Source: Tanypteryx hageni | Taxonomy: Eukaryota; Arthropoda; Insecta; Odonata; Petaluridae | NCBI GenBank assembly: GCA_028673005.1 | Contig: CM054116.1 | Coordinates: 96,450,207-96,514,206, forward strand | Length of the DNA: 64,000 nucleotides | Direction of reading: 5' to 3' | In this document: in pieces, positions 11,381 through 58,677 of the stretch | Layout: every line of letters starts with the position of its first letter | Position numbering within the stretch: position 1 is the first letter of the stretch | Notes under the pieces: model-generated | Told to the model about the DNA's origin: nothing | Databases searched by the model: none | What the model saw: only the letters and a program-made list of their open reading frames with translations | Made by a program: the position numbers and the translations under genes

Positions 11381-12383
11381 TTGAATAGATTTATAATTTA
11401 ATTTAACAAAAGATCCATCGGTATTGTTCTTTTGACACTTTTTTCATGACGGCACTCATTGTCATCAAAGACCCAAAATATTAACTAACTCTATTAATCA
11501 ACTCTCAATTACATTACTTATTTCCAACTGGTATTTTATTTAATAACGTTCATGCGTCTTGCAGCTTATGTTACTTCCAATAGCGAATCTTAGCAGCTTT
11601 TGAAGTACACTTAGACACTGTTAACAGCAAAACCTTGAACTTATGTTATACATATAACTGTCAAAAATTTCTTCGCAGATACCAGCCTCCTAGAGTTATT
11701 AATTCATAAGATCGACATTTTTAATTTTGGTCAAACACGCAAACACCGCAAAAAACTACTTGCCAGTCGACTTGACGATATTGTACGTCGATAAGTCGAC
11801 ATTCTAAATCGAATCGAGTCGAGTATTATGAGGTAAATCAGGCGATTTGGACAATCCAGATCGATTCAGGAACTTTCTCGCAATCCTAGTAAGAGCAGAA
11901 TGTGAAAAATCTGTGTTATTGGGAAAACCGTTCTCCCTGTTATGCTATGTATATTAAGTAAATAAGCAACACTAAGGTGATTATTTTCAAAATTTCTCTT
12001 CTTTTAATTATTTTAAAGCTCATAGAAATTTAGTCGTAATAATTATTTTGATATTTTTATTTTATGCCAATGACGTTTGATAAGTCATTTAATTGTTCTT
12101 AATGGTCCTTGTTCAAAATGCATATTTATGAACGTCATTTATTTTGCAAACTGTAATGAAGATCATATGCTGTTGTCTGTGCCGTTAAAACCCCCTCGAA
12201 TTGTAAATTTGCAATGAGATTGTATTTTTTCGTTGATTGTAATTTTCTTGTTAAGCAAGTGCCAGTTTTTATTTTAACCCATGTACTCGAATTTTTTAAT
12301 CGGAAAATTTTGTGAAAGTATTGCCCTCGTTTAAAATATAATAGTGGTGTAGTTAGCATTGTTGCAAATTCATTCGTCAATAC
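11381..12383. promoter_or_regulatory. Upstream region of MARCH6, promoter expected here
   Basis: The kilobase before the first MARCH6 exon contains no gene or clear transposon. A CGA/TCG-rich patch at 11765-11830 (repeated GTCGA/TCGAC words) stands out from the AT-rich background. No TATA box or initiator can be assigned with confidence. Confidence 0.3.
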
Positions 12384-12430
12384 ATGGTTAGTAATTCTCG
12401 TGATATTATGTCATAACAAAAATGAAATGA
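12384..12430 (+). promoter_or_regulatory. Two short upstream ORFs before the MARCH6 start
   Basis: An ATG at 12384 opens a 10-codon reading frame that stops at 12414-12416. A second ATG at 12422 gives Met-Lys-stop (12422-12430), ending three bases before the MARCH6 ATG at 12434. A third ATG at 12427 reads MKNG and stops at 12439-12441, across the main start. If the 5' UTR reaches this far, scanning ribosomes would meet all three first. Confidence 0.45.
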
Positions 12431-12433
12431 AGA

Positions 12434-47047
<34,614 letters not shown>

Positions 47048-48155
47048 TTAAAAACCATGAGGATACATGCAGCTACCATCACTTTCTGTGAATGATGTTC
47101 TTTTTTGAATAGATGGATAAGAAAAAGATGGGGCTATTCCATCTCATCCGTCAAAAGACTCATTTGCTATGTTAGTGCAGCAAATTCAAAAATGGAAATC
47201 GGTATGAGATCTCTTAAAAGTTATTTTATGCTGCCCTTAAAGACAGATTTACTCCATTTCCTGCCTCCCTACTTGTCCTGTTCTTGTATCAAGAATGAAT
47301 TCAGTGGCTATGATTGTGATTGGTGTTCAAGGTGCCCAGGTGAGTGCACCTTTTAGTGACCATGAGCTCATATGGCTCTTTGGCTGGTGACCTCATTTCA
47401 TACCTCATCCATAGTTGAGCAGGATGAGTTGAGTTACAAGTCATTTCATCATGCTGTCTTATTTCTATCTTAAGCCGTGATCATTTTAATGGATAAGGAT
47501 GAATGTATGTGAATGAGTCTTGTGTGAATGCTTGCCAGTTCTCATTCTGCTGTTCTTTATCGTATGATGGCCATGTGGCTGGCACCCAAGATACATGGAA
47601 CAAATATCATGTGAAGCATGTGCTTTATCTCATGAATATGAATTGCTAAGATAAATTTGCATTTCCTCCTCACTCCTCCACAAATTTCCTTAAAAAATAA
47701 TTTCTTAAATAACTTTTACTCGCTATTTATATTTGAGTTAAAGTAAATGTTTTAGGTTGTTTTATTGTGTGGGTGCATAGACTGACAGATACTCACTTTA
47801 ATGTAAAATGATCCTTTTTCTGCCAATTGTCCAACATACCTTATTATCAATTCCTCTTAGTCCATTATCTCAAGAAAAATCTGTGAATAAATATTGGCAG
47901 AATATGTTTGTGCTTCTTGTTTGTTATGGAAAGTAAACATATTTAATTCTAAGGTATTGCATTCTGTCTAAATTTTATAAATTTTATCAAATTGTCATGT
48001 TTTGTTTGGTACCAACAAAATGTTCTCATTTCTTTTCAGTTGTAATTTTTGTAAATCTTAAACTTTGATTTCAAAATGTTTCCTTGGACTCTTTTATAGG
48101 TTTTCTTTGTCAGGGGCCAGATATTACAAAAAAATAAAGTATAATTGAATTTTCA
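47048..48155 (+). other. MARCH6 3' UTR, probable extent
   Basis: AT-rich sequence after the stop. AATAAA occurs at 47886-47891 and 48133-48138; either can be the cleavage signal. The small open frame at 47105-47356 has no recognisable product. Confidence 0.5.
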
Positions 48156-49210
48156 AATCTTTTTTGTGTATAAAAAATTAATATTACCTTGAATTATATG
48201 TTGAAGTTTTGCTGTTCCAGTATTAAGTCAGCTTGCTTTGTTATTTGTTATATTGAAGCTAATTTTTGGGCATACCTGCTTTCATAATGTTCAATTATTT
48301 CTGTGCTATGGAAAGCTGTCAGATTTTAAGTCTGTCTTGATTCTCTACTATTTCAAGTGAAATATAATGAAAAAAGCAGTTTGAATCCAGCTGTTTTCAA
48401 ATATATTTATTTGCAGTTTTAAAATTTTAGTTTTATCATTATTATAGTATTTATTTATATAATATTATGTAATTTTTCCTGCTTCCAGATCAAGATACCA
48501 CATATAGCTTAAATTTTCTTAATTAAAGAAAGTGTAGAATGTTTATGTTGAGTTAATCTTTTTCTTATATAAATTATCTTCAAAACTAGCAATATAATAT
48601 TTTTGTGATGCCATATTTGCCATCCTATAAGGTGAGTTTATGTTACATATCATAATAGAAATCACAATTTTTTAAAATCTGATATTTGAAGCTTTGCCTT
48701 CATCAAATACACATGAAATGCTGAGAATAAAGGAACAGTATTCATTGTAAAGTCTGTTACATTGCTACATAGAAATCATGTATGGCAGTGGAAAATTAAT
48801 ACAGTTGAAATGACTCCAGTTAATAAAATAATTAAGGTTTTAGGAAGTTAATTGTGAACAACATCTATAACTGATTGATGAAATTATGTTTGGATGGTGA
48901 GCATGTTAGCTGTTATTATGTGATATAATTTTTCTGAAATGATCAAAGTTTAAAGAAATACATCAAGTCCTCCACAATACAATATCAATCTTCAACTTCA
49001 AGCTTTGCAACAGTGCTACTACCATTTGCCTTTCCTTTAGAGTTGAACCCTAGCATCTTAATTGGGTTTTTATTCTGGATCATTCATGTATTTTAGCAAT
49101 TATGAATGCACATTGATCTATGAATAGCAAAATGAGCTTGTAGTCGTGAATTTTTTCACAATCACTTGTTTCACCGTGCCTTATGTTTTGGCTAGTTAAT
49201 GCATTTTTTG
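48156..49210. other. Intergenic, unassigned
   Basis: AT-rich. No gene or repeat border recognised. A longer 3' UTR form of MARCH6 could run into it. Confidence 0.4.
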
Positions 49211-49748
49211 GGGTCTTTAGATTCATCCGGGAACAGCAACAGCGCCACTGTCGATGGCGAGAAAGCGATGGGAAATGAAACTACTATGGCATATGGAATA
49301 AGGTTTTATGGCGCATAACTTTAGGGGATTCCTTGTCCTCCTCGGCCCCCAGGGCTGGGTAGGTTTGGTTGGTTGATGTTGGTTTTCTTTCCACGTTCAT
49401 TGTTCCCCCCCTCGGGGTTCATTTCTTAACTATTTTTCATTCACCTTCAAATGCCTCCTCTAAAGTATCACGAATTGCCAGTCAACGGCGAGTAATATAA
49501 ATGAAGATGAACGCAACCCAACTGGGGGACCACAGTGAATGTGGAAAGAAAACCAACCAAACTTACCCAACCCAGGAGGCAGAAGTGGTTCGGGAATTAT
49601 CTTCAAATTTCCATAATATGTACGTATGCCATAGTACTTCATTTCCCATTGATTTCTCGCCATCGACAGCACCAGTGGTAGTAGTGCCTTATCTCATCAC
49701 TTTCTTGCCATCGACAGTGGCTCTGTTCCCGGGTAACTCTAAAGAACC
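49211..49748. mobile_element. TIR element with subterminal repeats, unknown family
   Basis: Left end GGGTCTTTAGATTCATCCGG; complement of right end GGTTCTTTAGAGTTACCCGG; both continue GGAACAG. The word CACTGTCGATGGCGAGAAAG or a close variant recurs inside both ends and a second time on the right. 538 bp, no transposase; the open frames here are chance. Flanked by T-runs on both sides. Confidence 0.7.
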
Positions 49749-50847
49749 TTTTTTTTGTAATAAGTTCATAAAACACTGTCACCATCAAGCTGGTGAGCTA
49801 TTGTATGCAAACATTCTTTTATGAATTTTTAATACCGGTTACTGTAATCATTTTAATTATTTTGCATACGATCTAAAAAATAACTCGCAGTAATATCGGT
49901 AAAAGTTAATCATATATTTTAGCCCTTACAGCAATATTCAGGACATGCATTAATATGCATATTTTAGGCATTTGATGTTTATTCTTATGAAAGTTGACAA
50001 AAATTCTAAAATCTAACTAACTTCTGACATACACTTACAAAATTGCAATTTTTCAAATAGCTATTAATGACTACAATTCAGTAATAGATATATAGTCTTG
50101 ACAGCATAAAAATTTGTACCCATTAAGTTTTAAAAGTCTAAATTGTGTTATTGATATTAAAATAGCCAAATATCAAATGCTTTCCACTATTTTATGTTAA
50201 AAATATTATAGGTTACCCAGAGCATCTCAGTTCTACAACATTCCTTATGAGAAGCAGAGAAGACTGGAAATCATATCTACCATTGAAGACATTAAAATAG
50301 GTTCCTTCTTTGCATGAAATAGGTTCCTTCTTTGCAGGGGCAATTTTTTCAACTTCCTTACAGCCTAATTTGTGTTGAAGAGGATTCATTTGAGTCTACA
50401 ACACATTAAGCCTGCAAGATAGTTATTATATCTTCCTTATGGTGTTTTAAACCTTAATTATTCTTTTACATATATTTGTAATAACTGTCATAAAAAATTT
50501 TCAATTGGAGAATTATTAAGTGTTTTCTTATGAAAATTCCCCTTTTGGATCCAAACAAAACAGGAATTTAGGTCTCTTCCATTTAAATGTGGAATGTACT
50601 TTGAAGGCCAAATTAAATTTGCATTTCCATGTGTAGAGTTCATTTAGCAGTTTTAAAGGCTCATGAAAATTTATCACATGATTTAATTTGCGTTGATGCT
50701 TATTTTAGTCTTCTATTTGACTCCTAGTTATGCCAAAGGAAAGAAAGATGAAAGACAAATACATATGCTATACCGAATGCATTGGCACACTCAAGACACT
50801 AAACTTTACTAATGTATAAAAATTTTATGCAAGAGGTTTTCAGTAAC
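49749..50847. other. Intergenic, unassigned
   Basis: AT-rich. A 21-bp unit AATAGGTTCCTTCTTTGCA is duplicated in tandem at about 50297-50336. Otherwise nothing. Confidence 0.4.
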
Positions 50848-51074
50848 CAGAGCCGGCTAGGAAAATCATGGGGCCCGGTGCTAAGTGTGTGCGCTGTGTT
50901 TCTTATGTGTTGAAGATTTTTAATAGTAAATTATAATAAACAAGGCAATCTTTTTCACTATGGCTTCGATATTTTTTCTATTTTTTATGTGCTGTAATAG
51001 TACAAAAAATGTTTTTTAGAGAGCATGGGGCCCAGTGCAGTCAAACTGTTGGCACTGCAATCAAGCTGGCCCTG
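50848..51074. mobile_element. hAT-like MITE
   Basis: Ends CAGAGCCGGCTAGG and, complemented, CAGGGCCAGCTTGA. GGGGCCCGGTG and GGGGCCCAGTG lie inside. No target duplication remains. A related fragment is in MARCH6 intron 9 at 38745-38821. Confidence 0.6.
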
Positions 51075-51417
51075 TTTGGGAGAAGATACAGATGGAAAGT
51101 GACAGAATCTCAAGAATCTGAACATGGATGTATGATCTATAATAACATTAACATTTCAGTGTGTTGGGAAAAAATTGCTTAGAATTAAAATCCATGCTTT
51201 TATTTGTAGTTTTAATTGGAATGTAATGTCAGTAAATTGCATATGTCGACACTCGATTTTTTGTAGTTATAAAAAAAATTGCTTTATGTTTTTTTTATCT
51301 TCGGTCCCTGTGACTTGCCTTCCATTGCAGATTATGTAAGAGAAATGTCAGAAGAGTTGTAAAAATATTTGAGTACTTTGTAGTCATCTTCTAAATGTAT
51401 TAAATGACAGTTTAGAT

Positions 51418-51677
51418 CAGTGGTTCCCAACCTTTACGTAAGCGTGGCATCCTTTCGAAAATAACCAATTTTGCGGTACCCTAGCCTTGAAACTAGATTC
51501 TTACATACCAGCATTAAAAACTTTGGACACACATTAGTTGTTCCTACACCATTATCAATTTATTAGAAAAATTCCCTAGTTGCTTATCAACATATCCAAA
51601 TCACTATTTATTCACCAAATTAGGTTTTTCGCGGCAACCCTAAAAATCAGCTGCGGCACCCAGGTTGGGAACCACTG
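51418..51677. mobile_element. hAT MITE with perfect 8-bp target duplication
   Basis: GTTTAGAT at 51410-51417 and 51678-51685. Ends CAGTGGTTCCCAACCTTTAC and, complemented, CAGTGGTTCCCAACCTGGGT. The interior contains GCGGTACCCTAG and GCGGCACCCAGG. 260 bp. Among the better preserved insertions here. Confidence 0.9.
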
Positions 51678-53419
51678 GTTTAGATGGATGCTTGCAACGA
51701 CATTTTTCCAACACAAAAGGTGCCGGAACGCGAAAGAGGTGAAGGTTCCGGAACGGCGTTCTGCCAGAAAAAAAGTACTGGGCCCATAGCACATTTCTGG
51801 AATAACCTCGTGGATAAAAGACGACCGACCTTGTCTCGTCTCGCCGAAACCCTGTCCAAGTGTTGGCGCACAAATTAATCCTCGCAATTGTTACAAATTT
51901 ATGATTTGGGTGTGAGCTTAAATGTGCTGTACGTGGAGCCCATGGGTCTATTCCCGTTCTTTAAGTTCTATTAAGTGCTGCAAAAAAGGATGAAAGGAAG
52001 TTAGTCGCTCATTTTTATTTGCTCGATTGGCGAATTAACAAAAATACGTAAATATTACGGAGGGCTCCATCATTGCGTGCTTCGCATAATAACATCGTGG
52101 CACATCGCGAATTAAACCAAAACTTCGCTGTATCCTACAAATTACAAAAATCTTCCGCGAGTGCTACGGTTAAAAATATAATGATGACAGTATCGATTTT
52201 TCAGGTTCACATTTACATGTAGCACGATACCTTTCCTATATGAGATTGGCACCACACAGAAAAGGTTTGGCCACTACTAGTCCAGAATGTACAAAAAAAT
52301 CTTAAGTATGCGAGGATGATAAATAAAAGCTAGCCGCCGCTCTCTCGGAAACAAGATTACAACTAATGATGATTTTTTCCATCTAATTGTTCTATAATTT
52401 GTTTTTTCTACCTTTATTAATCTGTATTGTATGCTACGTATTTTGATAGATTTGTGGGTTTTATTTAGTTAATAAATGGGGTTTTGTCTTTTTTTGCACC
52501 TTCGAATAAGAAAATATGTTATACGGTACAGGTAAACTCGTATAAAATAACTTTAACGAATATTTGAAGAATAGAATAAGAAAATGTGGCTGACTTTATT
52601 ACCTACTAAAATTAATACTTGTAATGTTATGGAAAGTTGAACGGTCTGTGAGACCTCGCCTAGCTGGTAATGTAACAATACCTGACTATGGATTAAATGT
52701 TGTGGCATTCTTATTCATTACCTCAACGAATACATTTGCGGAGCATAGCAGTGAGGATGGCATTTTTTGCGCCGCCCTCTCGAGTAGCCTCGCGGACCAC
52801 AGTTTATGAACCACTGGTTTAAGGGCGGTCAGGACTCTGTGTGTGCCTGTGGTAGTTGTAACACTTCAGAAAATAAACGTAGGAGCTTAAAATTTGGCAG
52901 GAGCACCAGGTGGATCATGAGAGTATCAGTGCCAAAAATAATTCAAATCGGCCCACGGGGTGTAGAGGGGTCCTCATAGAACGGTCGGTCCAAATTTCGT
53001 TTTTCTTTTAAGATATCTCAGCAACCGATTTTGATGAATCCTTCACAAATATTAATGTTTTGATGAGGCACATTTTCGAGGCGAAAATTGACGAAATCGG
53101 TCCCCAGTATTGAAAGGTCATAGTGTAAGGGCGGTCCAAATTTCGTTTTTAAAAATATATCTTGGCAACGAATTGGCCGATTAATGGAACCTTCACTAAT
53201 ATCAATGTTTTGGTGAGATACATTTTCGAGCCGTAAATAAAAGGCGTGAACGAGTTTTACTTTTTCTCAACCATCGAGTGATAATTAGAAGTTGATCCTT
53301 TTTATAATTTTATTTATATGTTCCTATCATTCTGAATAGATCTTCCAGACACAATTACCTTTATTTACAGTCACTGGCTTCGTCGTGACCACGAAAGCCA
53401 AGTTCATACTCTCCCAAAA
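51678..53419. repeat. Intergenic repeat debris
   Basis: 51700-51880 is GC-richer with repeated GGAACG/GTTCCGG words. 52760-52819 is a hAT MITE right end (GCGGACCACAGTTTATGAAC then CACTG) without a visible left end. 52855-53230 (GGAGCTTAAAATTTGGCAG, CAAATCGGCCCACGGGG, AAGATATCTCAGC) recurs at 54405-54590. No gene. Confidence 0.55.
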
Positions 53420-53920
53420 AAAGCAATATCAACAGATCTTTTTAACATTTCTCGATTTTTCTTTACTGCTTCTTTGTGAGGTCGCTGAGTAATTTTCAAA
53501 TGCTTATCTAATACATGTTCTGTTCGAGTTATTTTCTTGAAGAATTGACTCTAAATGTTCTTTACTTATCGATATTACCTTATGAAGATTATCTAAATCA
53601 GAAAATTCCGTTTTAGTCCAATCCTTTCATTCGAAAAAAGTAAACACGGTCAACAAAATAATTTTGCTTTGCTCTCTCATCCATTCAACCTTTCGACAAT
53701 GTTATAAATATCTACGTTAAAATGTCTTGTGCATGGTTTAATTTTTATATTTAAATTTAGGTGAGGATTTGGCCTGCCTGTTCGGATAATTTCACTCTTT
53801 GCCTGAAAATAATTCGATAAAAAAACCTTTCGTTAATAAATTATACACTTCACAACGTGAAACCTCATCAGGGCTGTTTGGAAGCACAACAGAAGCATTT
53901 GTGGCACTCGGTTCACTCAT
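53420..53920 (-). pseudogene. hAT transposase N-terminal fragment (ZMYM1-like)
   Basis: The minus strand begins MSEPSATNASVVLPNS at 53920. Further on, in other frames, it gives SEIIRTGRPNPHLNLN and KAKLFCWPCLLFSNERI. This is the TTF-type zinc-finger region of hAT transposases of the group that includes ZMYM1. Frameshifts and stops are many, and the copy stops before the catalytic core. Confidence 0.65.
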
Positions 53921-55908
53921 GTTTGCAATTTTAAAATTGTTTCCACTCCGTACTTGATTACGCGGAGAAAAACCGCGAAATTCCTCCTATCTGACAGTGA
54001 GACAAAATGCTTGGAAATGATATTTGTTAATGCACTACTATAACACAAACACTTCTATAAGCATGAAGGTTCAGGTGAAACGTCAGAATTGCGACTAATT
54101 GAAACTAATTATAACTGGACCAGACGCCTAGTCTCCGCTCGTATACTACAGCGAATGGCTTATCGACGTGTACGCAATAATATTATTGCTTCCTAGTATG
54201 CTAGTAGTGTCATTTTCGGCTATTGTGTGGCGCCAGCTGTCAAGGTGGATTTCAAAAATGTCGCGCAGTCACACAGTTTTACTAAAGGTGTGCTTCTAAA
54301 ATTGCGCTTGTGAATGGGTGATTTTTATTGTTATTACTGCTATTATTATTTTAAATTCTAACTTGGAAGCAATGCTTCCATGGAGGATTCGCCCGCGTGG
54401 AAGTCGTATCTCTTCAGAAAATAAACGGAGCTTAAAATTTGGCAGCAGCTTCAGGTTGATCAAATATAATTTAAATCGGCCCACGGGGTAGAGGGATCCT
54501 CATAGAACGGTCAGTTCAAATTTCGGTTTTTTAAAGATATCTCAGCCACCAATTAACCGATTTCGAGGTCTCTTCATTTTTACATTATCTTTTTAAGGCG
54601 TCAAAACCAAGTATTTCAGACACAAATTAAATAAATTAAGTATGGCTTTTGAAGTAATACATATTTGCCGCCCGGGTGCAAGCAATTTAAGCCCAATTTT
54701 TTTTTATTTTTAAATTACAAGGTGTAATTAATTTAAGGAAGGCTATAATAAACCAGGATCTTCGCGCCTACAGTGCCCAATCCAGATTAGTTACAAAATA
54801 TTATTAATGGTTAGTTACAAATATTCCGTATTAACTGTCAATTGTTATTATGTTTTTATTGTTCACATCTCTTTCAAAAAGTATTTATATCATTATTATT
54901 TGCATTATTTGAATGTGAAAGAAGTTATCCAATATTTTATGACCTAAGCAACAAGCTTCTACTAAGAATCTCGCAACGACTACGTAAATAATAAAGAGAT
55001 TTGCCACAGCTTTTCATAATTTTACCAATATTTAAAATTGGTGCAGAAAGATTTATAACTTTTCATATTTTTAAATATAAAATTTATAATTTAGTATGAG
55101 TATCGGCAATACATATGTTGAAACTAATGAAAATACCTGGCAATTAAACTTTTTGACATCATCATCTGCTTACGTCGCGGTAAACATCAACATAATGACT
55201 ATATAGACTTAAAAGACTCAAATGTATTTTTTTAAATCAATATCACCTCAAAATTGCCGATTAATATATATTTTAAAGCATTGAATGCGTTTTCACAGTT
55301 TTTTCGATTGGAGAAAAGAAGAGAGATCTATACTTTTTCCGATCAAATTCTGAAATTTGGACTTTTGTTTTGTCTTAAAAATAATAAAGTACCATCTTAC
55401 AGCTATACATTACTTTAAGTTTCAAGTTTTTCACTTAATTTAAAGCAATTTTAAAATGCAATTTTGTGAAACATTTACTCGATTTCAATGCCTCCTTATG
55501 GAGAATAAAATGGAATCATTGAGGTTGAAAATACTTTAAAATTGCTAATTTCTGAAGTTTTCGATTTTTCCTGTCGGTTGTAGCCTATGATATACCATCA
55601 TACAAAATTTAATCTTTTTAATATATCTAAAAGTGCCCAAAAAGCGTGAAAGAAGACAGATACACGGATACTTGAGAATTCTATTTATTGATGTTCCATC
55701 CGTGATAAAGTCACGTTTGCTCAAATTTATTAGATCTAAGAAAGGAAAGCTTCTTGAAATAAAAACTGTATACAGATAAAGTAACCAAATTATAATATTT
55801 GGAAAGTTTAATTAATTATTTTTAAAGTACAAGGTACATACAACAAAATAGTAAAAATCTAGCAATATTAAGGGAAAAGCGACAATAAAATAAAAATGAC
55901 AAATTGGT
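53921..55908. repeat. Intergenic repeat debris
   Basis: 54405-54590 is the second copy of the 52855-53230 repeat. 55270-55650 resembles 58240-58620 (TTTTCGATTTTTCCTGTCGG, TTATGGAG/TTATGGGG, AAAATGGAATCATTGAGG). The rest is AT-rich and unassigned. Confidence 0.5.
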
Positions 55909-56800
55909 TTATTTTAAGAAATTTACTCTTCGAGATTTCATAATTGCAAATTCATTCACAATGTCATCAAAATTTAGTTCATCGCATATTTCATTTTCTA
56001 TGCTAATAAGAGCCAGACTGCTTAGTTTATCTTGTCTCATTGATGAACGCAAATTGTTTTTTATCAATTTAATTTTTGAGAAAGATCTTTCTCCAGTAGC
56101 AACTGCTCCAGGAAGTGTTAATAAAACACGCAAAGCAATACAGATATCTGAAAAACCTCCTATTAAATCCTTGGTGAAGATATATTCTAAAATTTTAAAA
56201 GGGCTCATACTTGGATGCCTATAATCTTGAATAGCTTCTAACTTGCCATAGAGATCCATAGCACTGATGTTACTTTCTTCTCTGGCATTGTCCGTTAGTT
56301 TTTTTGTAAGTCTGTGCAGAATTTCATTTTTGTTTCATATTTCATCCTAGATAAGCTATGTATATCATAGAAAAACTGAAATCAGCATTATGTATTTTCT
56401 GCTGTTCAAATCTTTCACTAACAGAGGTTATCGCAGTATCCAAAATATAGTAAAGGAAATTAATCTTAAAACTAGTCTCAGGGTCTTGAACTGTTTCATC
56501 CTTGTGTTCGTAATCGGATTTTACTTTTTTATTACGTGGCCGAACAGATAGCAATGGAGGAAATTCTGTATCAACATCTTAAGCTAATTCCTTTGCGTCA
56601 ATCAAAAGGCGTTTATATCCTTCTTCAGTTCTGTTGCTTTTCAAATATTCGATCATATTTTTTTGAATTTCTATTGAAACTGGAATGTTTACGTCCGATT
56701 TTTGTCAAGTTTTACTCAAAACATTTAACCGTGATAAAATGTTAAACCAGAGCGCAATGGAGCAAATGAATTTAAATGATTTTATTTTCAGCACCAGTGA
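55909..56800 (-). pseudogene. hAT transposase C-terminal fragment (ZMYM1-like)
   Basis: From about 56790 on the minus strand: IEYLKSNRTEEGYKRLLIDA, LLSVRPRNKKVKSDYEHKDE, DTAITSVSERFEQQK, then after a gap DICIALRVLLTLPGAVATGE and RSFSKIKLIKNNLRSSMRQD, the hAT dimerisation domain, ending at 55909. Stops near 56580 and 56735 and a frame change near 56300 inactivate it. It belongs to the same group as the 53420-53920 fragment but lies on the wrong side of it to be one copy. Confidence 0.8.
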
Positions 56801-57502
56801 ATTTGCTTGATGTCTAGTATTTACATATCTGTCTACATCTGTCGACAACTCATACAGGGCGTCGTATATTTCAAAGGACGAGTTTTGCGAAATGACGATC
56901 CCATCTTTGTCTTGGAGGGAGGTAGTCCATATCGCTTGCTCCTAATTCTTGGCGGATGCGCACAAAGGAATTTTTGGGTTTCTCGGTTTCTCCGCGTCCT
57001 TTATTTTGTATAAGTGAAAAGATTCCATAGAAGAAAGTTTTAAAATTAACTATGACATAACTTAAGCAGCTTACCTATGATGTATTAAACCATACTAAAA
57101 TCGGTAAACCGTCCTCAATCTTCTAAGCGCCCCTGATTTTCGCCGCCCTGATGCATTGCTTCAAAATTTGGCACACCCTCTGGTCGGTCGCATCGTTGCC
57201 TCACCAATCGCCACGGTCCTGGTTGCGAACGTATTTAGGTCTAAAAACTCTCTTCCTCTGAAAGAGGAGCTTGCCGGCAAACTGTTGCCGCCCTCGAGCC
57301 AGTTATTTCTTTATGGATGTGTACTAAGAAAGTAATCTGGTTAATGAGTAAAAATGATAAATGATTTTTTAATACCAAGTATTACTAAATTATATGCGTT
57401 CAAATCTACGAGATGGAACAGCACAAAATTAAGAAATATTATTCCCCGTCCGTAAGTGCCGCCCGGGCGCGATGCACCCATAGGGCGTCTCTGGGTGGCA
57501 AC
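56801..57502. other. Intergenic, unassigned
   Basis: 57110-57300 and 57440-57500 are GC-richer (GCCGCCCGGGCGCGATGCAC) and look like worn repeat ends. No gene recognised. Confidence 0.35.
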
Positions 57503-58677
57503 CAGGGGCGGATCTATATATGGGCTAATTGGGCTGTAGCCCAAGGCCCAGGTTGTCTAAGGGCCCCCAAAAGTCACTTTTGTTTTGTTTTTGCATCTTG
57601 CGTACGATATATACAATTCTAATTTGAAATGAGAAAGTTTTTTATATTTTGGTACAGTTCATTAAATACTCGGTGCTTGCATTCTGCAAGCGCTTAAAAA
57701 AATCACCATACATCAAGATCTAAACTCGTAAATATACCAACAGCACTTCAGTTACGTGGAGCCTATATGTATTAAATAATAAATTCCATGAGTAATAGTC
57801 GTATATTTATAATTTTCCGTGAAATTAAGGCAACCATCCGTAATTTTCAAATTGTCTGGCAATCGGCCCGTGTCCAAGTTTTCATATTTCAAGTTTCGTG
57901 ACCCAGATCGCACTGCATGAGCACTAAGAATAATCATCATTGAGACATGAAATTTATGGAGAAATTAGGATACGTCACTGCTATGAGGGTTGCTTAACTG
58001 ATTATGGTCTCTTGTAGTCGTAGAGAAAAGCAAACCTATTCGCTCCTTCCTATAGCCGATATCCCAAATTTAATCGTCGTGTTTGTGCAATTTCCATTAA
58101 AATCATTAAATCACTGTAATCGTAAAGTATAAGATCAGATCTCTTTAAAAGCATTGAGGTCGTTGCCATAGTATTTAAAGATTTTCATTGTTAAAAAGAG
58201 GAAAAATTCACTCGTTTTTTTCCGATTTAAAGCAGATATTAAAGCTAATTCGGTATGTATTTGAATTCTGTCTTAAAAAAGTAAGAACTCCGTTTTTTCA
58301 CATAGACAACTATACTCATGGTACTACTATACGTATAGTAGTACCATGACTATACTTTTCGCGAATTCGTATCTCAATTTCAAGTAATTTAAAAATGCAT
58401 TTTTAGAAAGCCTTGCACTGAATCCTTTTCTTATGGGGTATTGAAATGGAACATTGGGGCTAAAAAGACCCCTTAAATAAGAACATTTTTGTGATTTTCG
58501 ATTTTTCTCGTCGGTTGTGCCACTCGACCTACCTATGCCAAATTTCAGATTTCTATCCCTTCTAGATGTACGTACCTAAGGGTTTTGTGACAGTGAGGGA
58601 GTGAGTGAGGGAGTGAGATGTTGAGAGCCCCGAAAAAAAATTAGCTCAAGGCCTCGAAAATCCACCATCCACCTCTG
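57503..58677. mobile_element. hAT-type non-autonomous element
   Basis: Target duplication GTGGCAAC (57495-57502) and GTGACAAC (58678-58685), 7 of 8 alike. Ends CAGGGGCGGATCTATATATG and, complemented, CAGAGGTGGATGGTGGATTT. The interior has no transposase but holds the 58240-58620 repeat and a perfect palindrome at 58316-58349. 1175 bp. Confidence 0.75.
58316..58349. repeat. Perfect 34-bp palindrome
   Basis: Each arm is TCATGGTACTACTATAC read from either strand, meeting at CG 58332-58333. It could extrude as a cruciform or hairpin. Confidence 0.95.

Noticed and set aside
47105..47356. 83-codon frame after the MARCH6 stop
   Set aside because: Lies in the 3' UTR, no recognisable motif, and MARCH6 already ends with its normal C-terminal element.
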